NCBI GenBank assembly: GCA_900552415.1
Contig: USAD01000097.1
Coordinates: 1 to 8,962, forward strand
Source: an uncultured Parabacteroides sp.
GTDB lineage: Bacteria > Bacteroidota > Bacteroidia > Bacteroidales > Tannerellaceae
DNA: 8,962 nt
Reading direction: 5' to 3'
The notes under the pieces: generated by a model
Databases searched by the model: none
What the model saw: only the letters and a program-made list of their open reading frames with translations
Told to the model about the DNA's origin: nothing
Translations under genes and position numbers: made by a program
Part shown: piece after piece, positions 6,605-8,962 of the stretch
Layout of the letters: every line of letters starts with the position of its first letter
Numbering within the stretch: position 1 is the stretch's first letter

Positions 6605-7366
6605 TTATTTTGCCCGGTGGCAAACGGTGCCAGTCGCCTGATAGGTCGGCATGACCAGGACCTCCGCGATCTGGATATGGGCAGGCGCCGAGGCGGCATA
6701 ATAGACCACGTCGGCGATGTCGTCGCCATTCAGCGGTTGGATGCCGTCGTAAACGGCGTCCGCCTTCTGCCGGTCGCCCCTGAAGCGGATAACGGAGAAA
6801 TTGGTCTCCACCATGCCGGGCTTGATGTTGGTCACACGGAGAGGCGTATCCACCAGATCGATGCGGAGACCGTCGGAGAGCGCCTTCACTGCCGCCTTGG
6901 TGGCGCAATAGACGCTGCCTCCGGCGTAGGCGGCATCGCCCGCGATGGAGCCGATGTTGATGATGTGGCCGCGGCCTCGCTCCACCATGCCGGGCACGAT
7001 CAGGCGTGTCATGGCCAGCAATCCCTTGATATTGGTGTCGATCACGACATCCCATTCGTCGAGAGAGCCCTCGTGTTCCTTATCCATGCCGATGACGAGC
7101 CCTGCGTTGTTGACCAGGACATCGATCTCGCGCCATTTCCCTTCGAGTGATCCGATGGCGCGGCTTGCCGCTTGGCGGTCGCGGACATCGAAGGGAAGTG
7201 TCAGAACCTTGACGCCCGTCGCGGTGAGCTCTTTCCTGAGTTTCTCCAGTTTTTCCGTATTTCGCCCGTTGAGGATCAAGTCGCTTCCCATAGCCGCGAA
7301 CTTGCGGGCACAGCCTTCACCGATGCCGCTGGTGGCGCCGGTGATGAAAATAATCTTTCCTTTCAT
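6605..7366 (-). CDS. Short-chain dehydrogenase/reductase, YdfG-like
   Basis: A 253-residue cytoplasmic NAD(P)-dependent oxidoreductase of the classical SDR family. It closely resembles E. coli YdfG, which oxidises L-allo-threonine, serine and other 3-hydroxy acids with NADP+. Shared landmarks are the nucleotide-binding TGATSGIG (9-16), Arg35 after the second strand (typical of NADP use), VNNAGLVIGM (85-94), VIDTNIKGL (108-116), PGMVERGRGHIINIGS (125-140), catalytic Ser140, Tyr153 and Lys157 (YCATK), and IKPGMVETNFS. The C-terminus (PAHIQIAEVLVMP) also follows YdfG. The exact substrate is not shown by the sequence. It is the last gene of the minus-strand group, 65 bases after the ion-channel stop with a large dyad between them. 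It ends 6 bases from the convergent hydrolase gene. Confidence 0.92.
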   Translation of the reverse strand: MKGKIIFITGATSGIGEGCARKFAAMGSDLILNGRNTEKLEKLRKELTATGVKVLTLPFDVRDRQAASRAIGSLEGKWREIDVLVNNAGLVIGMDKEHEGSLDEWDVVIDTNIKGLLAMTRLIVPGMVERGRGHIINIGSIAGDAAYAGGSVYCATKAAVKALSDGLRIDLVDTPLRVTNIKPGMVETNFSVIRFRGDRQKADAVYDGIQPLNGDDIADVVYYAASAPAHIQIAEVLVMPTYQATGTVCHRAK

Positions 7367-7393
7367 TGTCTCTTGAATATCTATATTAATCGT

Positions 7394-7448
7394 ATGACGG
7401 TCGGTTCCGGTTGGCTCACATGAGCAATGTCTCAGAACCGTTCGTCAT
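7394..7448. repeat. Long inverted repeat across the channel stop codon
   Basis: ATGACGgtCGGTTC (7394-7407) and GAACCGttCGTCAT (7435-7448) form arms of 14 bases with 12 pairs. The loop contains a further small dyad, GCTCA/TGAGC (7414-7425). The right arm lies inside the last codons of the ion-channel gene, and the left arm starts about 28 bases before the dehydrogenase start. On the minus strand no T-run follows, so a classical terminator is not supported. It could be an RNA structure stabilising or attenuating the transcript between the two genes. Confidence 0.5.
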
Positions 7449-8289
7449 TTGGTTTATCGTTGAGATGCTTGTCGCTTTTCTCCTGTTTCAGCCTTGCGCC
7501 GCAATATTTGCAATAAAGAGCCTCCGCGTCGTGCCCGTCGCGATGGCAGCGGGGACAGCGCCTGGCCTCCAACTCCTTGCGTTGCTGGACCATCGTGGCC
7601 GATACGATGCCTGTGGGCACGGCGATGATGGTGTAACCGATAAGCATGATGACGGCGGAGAAGAACCGGCCGACAGGTGTCGTCGGGGTGATGTCGCCAT
7701 AACCGACAGTGGTCATCGTGACAATGGCCCAGTAAATACTGTTGGGAATATTGTTGAATCCGGATCCTGGCGAATTGCCCTCGATCATGTACATGATGGT
7801 GCCCATCGAGATGACGAGAATCAAGACAAACAGGAAGAAGATTAGAATTTTAGGGGCGCTGATCCAGAGTGAGCGCAAGAGCAGGTTGCCCTCGTTGATG
7901 AACTGGAAAAGCTTGAAGATGCGAAAGACCCGGATCAGCCGGAAAGCCCGTATGACCAGCAGGTCGACAATGCCGAAGAAGCTGAAGATGTATTTCCGGG
8001 GTTGCCTGAGACAATAGATGCGGGCCAGGTATTCGATGGTGAAAAAGAGCGTCAGCAGGTATTCGAGTGCCCTGAGCACCAAATAGGCGGAGTGCGGGAA
8101 GACATGCATGCTCTCGAGAATGACAAGCATAACGCTCAGGATAATGCTGGCGATCAGGATCAGGTCGAACAGTTTCCCGCGTGGCGTGTCCGATTCGAAC
8201 ACGATGGTGTAGACTTTTTGCTTCAGCTCATCGTCGTGCAGGAAGTCGGTCCACCGTTGGCGAAGTTTTGATAAGAGTGCCATGATCAT
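7432..8289 (-). CDS. Six-transmembrane ion transporter, K+ channel type, with zinc ribbon
   Basis: A 285-residue inner-membrane channel of the voltage-gated K+ channel superfamily. S1 spans about 40-59 and S2 about 69-92. S4 is 113-127 with a charge every third residue (Arg114, 117, 120, 123, Lys126). S5 is about 145-169, the selectivity filter TTVGYGD is 193-199, and S6 is about 206-232. The cytosolic tail has a CxxC...CxxC zinc ribbon (Cys245, 248, 260, 263), as is usual for Bacteroidetes members. S3 is oddly short: FFGIVDLL runs straight into VIRAFRLIRVFRIFKL. From memory of relatives, about 18 residues (a SILPTYL-like S3 end and the S3-S4 linker) are missing. The frame is otherwise intact. 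The start may be ATG 8289 or ATG 8283. It begins 8 bases after the CGGC gene, so cotranscription is likely. The pore suggests K+ flux; gating cannot be predicted. Confidence 0.9.
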   Translation of the reverse strand: MIMALLSKLRQRWTDFLHDDELKQKVYTIVFESDTPRGKLFDLILIASIILSVMLVILESMHVFPHSAYLVLRALEYLLTLFFTIEYLARIYCLRQPRKYIFSFFGIVDLLVIRAFRLIRVFRIFKLFQFINEGNLLLRSLWISAPKILIFFLFVLILVISMGTIMYMIEGNSPGSGFNNIPNSIYWAIVTMTTVGYGDITPTTPVGRFFSAVIMLIGYTIIAVPTGIVSATMVQQRKELEARRCPRCHRDGHDAEALYCKYCGARLKQEKSDKHLNDKPNDERF

Positions 8290-8297
8290 GGGTTCAT

Positions 8298-8630
8298 TCA
8301 GTGTGTATAATCCAGGATCGTGATCGTTTCTCCCAGGTCTTGCTGGACGGTGTCAATCATTTTGCGTGCGAATGGGCAGGGATAGCCGATTGGGGTTCCT
8401 TTCCGGATACAAGAGGCGAAAGCGATGGTGTCGGCTCCTCTGCGAACGAGCTCACGGGCTCTTAATAGCGCTTTTTTGCCCGGGCAGCCACCGCAGTTGA
8501 TGAATCCGATGATCTCGATCGTTCCCTCGGCGTTCTCGAAGGCGCCTCTCTTTTCATGGATGACCTTAAAATCTGTCGTGCCAGGGCAAAAGTCCTCTGT
8601 CTGCATGCATCTTATAATACCTACTTTCAT
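8298..8630 (-). CDS. CGGC domain protein
   Basis: A 110-residue cytoplasmic protein matching the CGGC domain family, named for its central NCGGCPGK motif (Cys46, Cys49). Further cysteines at 8, 15, 74 and 85 give six in total, placed as in the family (IRCMQTEDFCPG near the N-terminus, ASCIRKG, YPCPF), and suggest metal or cluster binding. The domain is described as putative metal binding; no reaction is established. The length is complete for a single-domain member. A possible promoter lies 57 bases upstream. The gene is followed after 8 bases by the ion channel, so the pair likely forms a transcription unit. Confidence 0.88.
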   Translation of the reverse strand: MKVGIIRCMQTEDFCPGTTDFKVIHEKRGAFENAEGTIEIIGFINCGGCPGKKALLRARELVRRGADTIAFASCIRKGTPIGYPCPFARKMIDTVQQDLGETITILDYTH

Positions 8631-8655
8631 ATACTCAATGCTTGATTAGGATTAT

Positions 8656-8694
8656 GGGCCATGCGTGGCCCGTTCTCTTGTTCTTACAAAAGTA
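8656..8694 (-). promoter_or_regulatory. Possible promoter of the CGGC gene with a leader hairpin
   Basis: On the minus strand 8694-8687 reads TACTTTTG, an exact match to the Bacteroidetes -7 consensus TAnnTTTG. It would give a leader of about 50 bases. No good -33 TTTG is visible. Within that leader, GGGCCA/TGGCCC (8656-8671) forms a six-pair hairpin with a four-base loop. No T-run follows it, so it is not an obvious terminator for the PepSY gene upstream. Confidence 0.4.
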
Positions 8695-8747
8695 CATTAT
8701 TTATCGGGATGAGATATCGAAAGTGCTGGAGACTTCGTGGGGAAATC

Positions 8748-8962
8748 TCATTTTTTGCGGATCTTCCAGCCGGAGAGCAACACGGCGAAGAGGCAAGCGC
8801 CCAGCAGGAAGGGATAGATCAGGCTCCAGTTGCCCAGGCAGGTGAAATAGCGCCCCGTGTGCATCTCGAGGGCGAGGTTCCATAAGGCCATCGGGCGATC
8901 CGCCAGCCGATCGGGCATATCCGGGAAGCGAGTGGTTCCTTGGAGGCTAGTCGCCCCTTTGT
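8748..8962 (-). CDS. PepSY-associated membrane protein, C-terminal end (5' end outside window)
   Basis: The minus-strand frame is open from the right edge to the TGA at 8748-8750, giving the last 70 residues of a larger protein. ALWNLALEMHTGRYF followed by one hydrophobic helix (about SLIYPFLLGACLFAVLLSG) and a basic end (WKIRKK) is the typical C-terminus of PepSY-associated transmembrane proteins. These are often annotated as iron-regulated membrane proteins or, in some families, ferric or sulfite reductase components. The histidine in the HTGR motif is conserved in the family. The protein sits in the inner membrane with the basic tail in the cytoplasm. It is separated from the CGGC gene by 117 bases that contain that gene's likely promoter. 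The assignment rests on a short piece. Confidence 0.7.
   Translation of the reverse strand, partial: KGATSLQGTTRFPDMPDRLADRPMALWNLALEMHTGRYFTCLGNWSLIYPFLLGACLFAVLLSGWKIRKK

Noticed and set aside
6617..7376. + strand frames opposite the short-chain dehydrogenase
   Set aside because: Shadows of a clear SDR gene with all catalytic residues on the minus strand.
8656..8671. Rho-independent terminator for the PepSY gene
   Set aside because: The six-pair hairpin is not followed by a T-run on the minus strand and lies downstream of the likely CGGC promoter.

Overview
The window looks like a chromosomal segment of a Bacteroidales bacterium. The evidence is a type B C-terminal signal of the type IX secretion system (T9SS), several lipoproteins with acidic residues after the lipobox cysteine, few strong Shine-Dalgarno sites, and TAnnTTTG-type promoter elements. 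T9SS plus a rather high GC content in most genes would fit a Tannerellaceae/Porphyromonadaceae relative, but the genus is inference.

Left part (1-2061): the 3' end of a large T9SS-type secreted protein overlaps by 14 bases the start of an MltD-like lipoprotein lytic transglycosylase. A convergent DUF2200 gene follows. Middle (2062-2753): about 690 bases without a secure gene. This stretch holds a probable promoter with a perfect palindrome for DUF2200, a minus-strand reading frame with coding-like codon bias, a degenerate 22-bp tandem repeat and several dyads. Then come two + strand genes 20 bases apart: a GH78 alpha-L-rhamnosidase (probable lipoprotein, lower GC than the flanks) and an alpha/beta-hydrolase lipoprotein resembling secreted lipases/esterases. 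They may act together on acylated rhamnose-containing glycans at the cell surface.

Right part (6605-8962): all genes lie on the minus strand. In transcription order they are the C-terminus of a PepSY-associated membrane protein, a small CGGC-domain cysteine-rich protein, a six-transmembrane K+-channel-like ion transporter with a C-terminal zinc ribbon, and a YdfG-like short-chain dehydrogenase. The CGGC and channel genes are 8 bases apart and probably cotranscribed. A 14-bp-arm inverted repeat spans the channel stop codon ahead of the dehydrogenase.

The most unusual points are an apparent in-frame loss of the S3-S4 linker region of the channel, the 22-bp repeat array joined to a gene-like remnant, and the dyads at the DUF2200 promoter and the channel/dehydrogenase junction. 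I see no CRISPR, tRNA, rRNA, insertion sequence, phage or recognisable defence system, and nothing that amounts to a clearly new multi-gene system.
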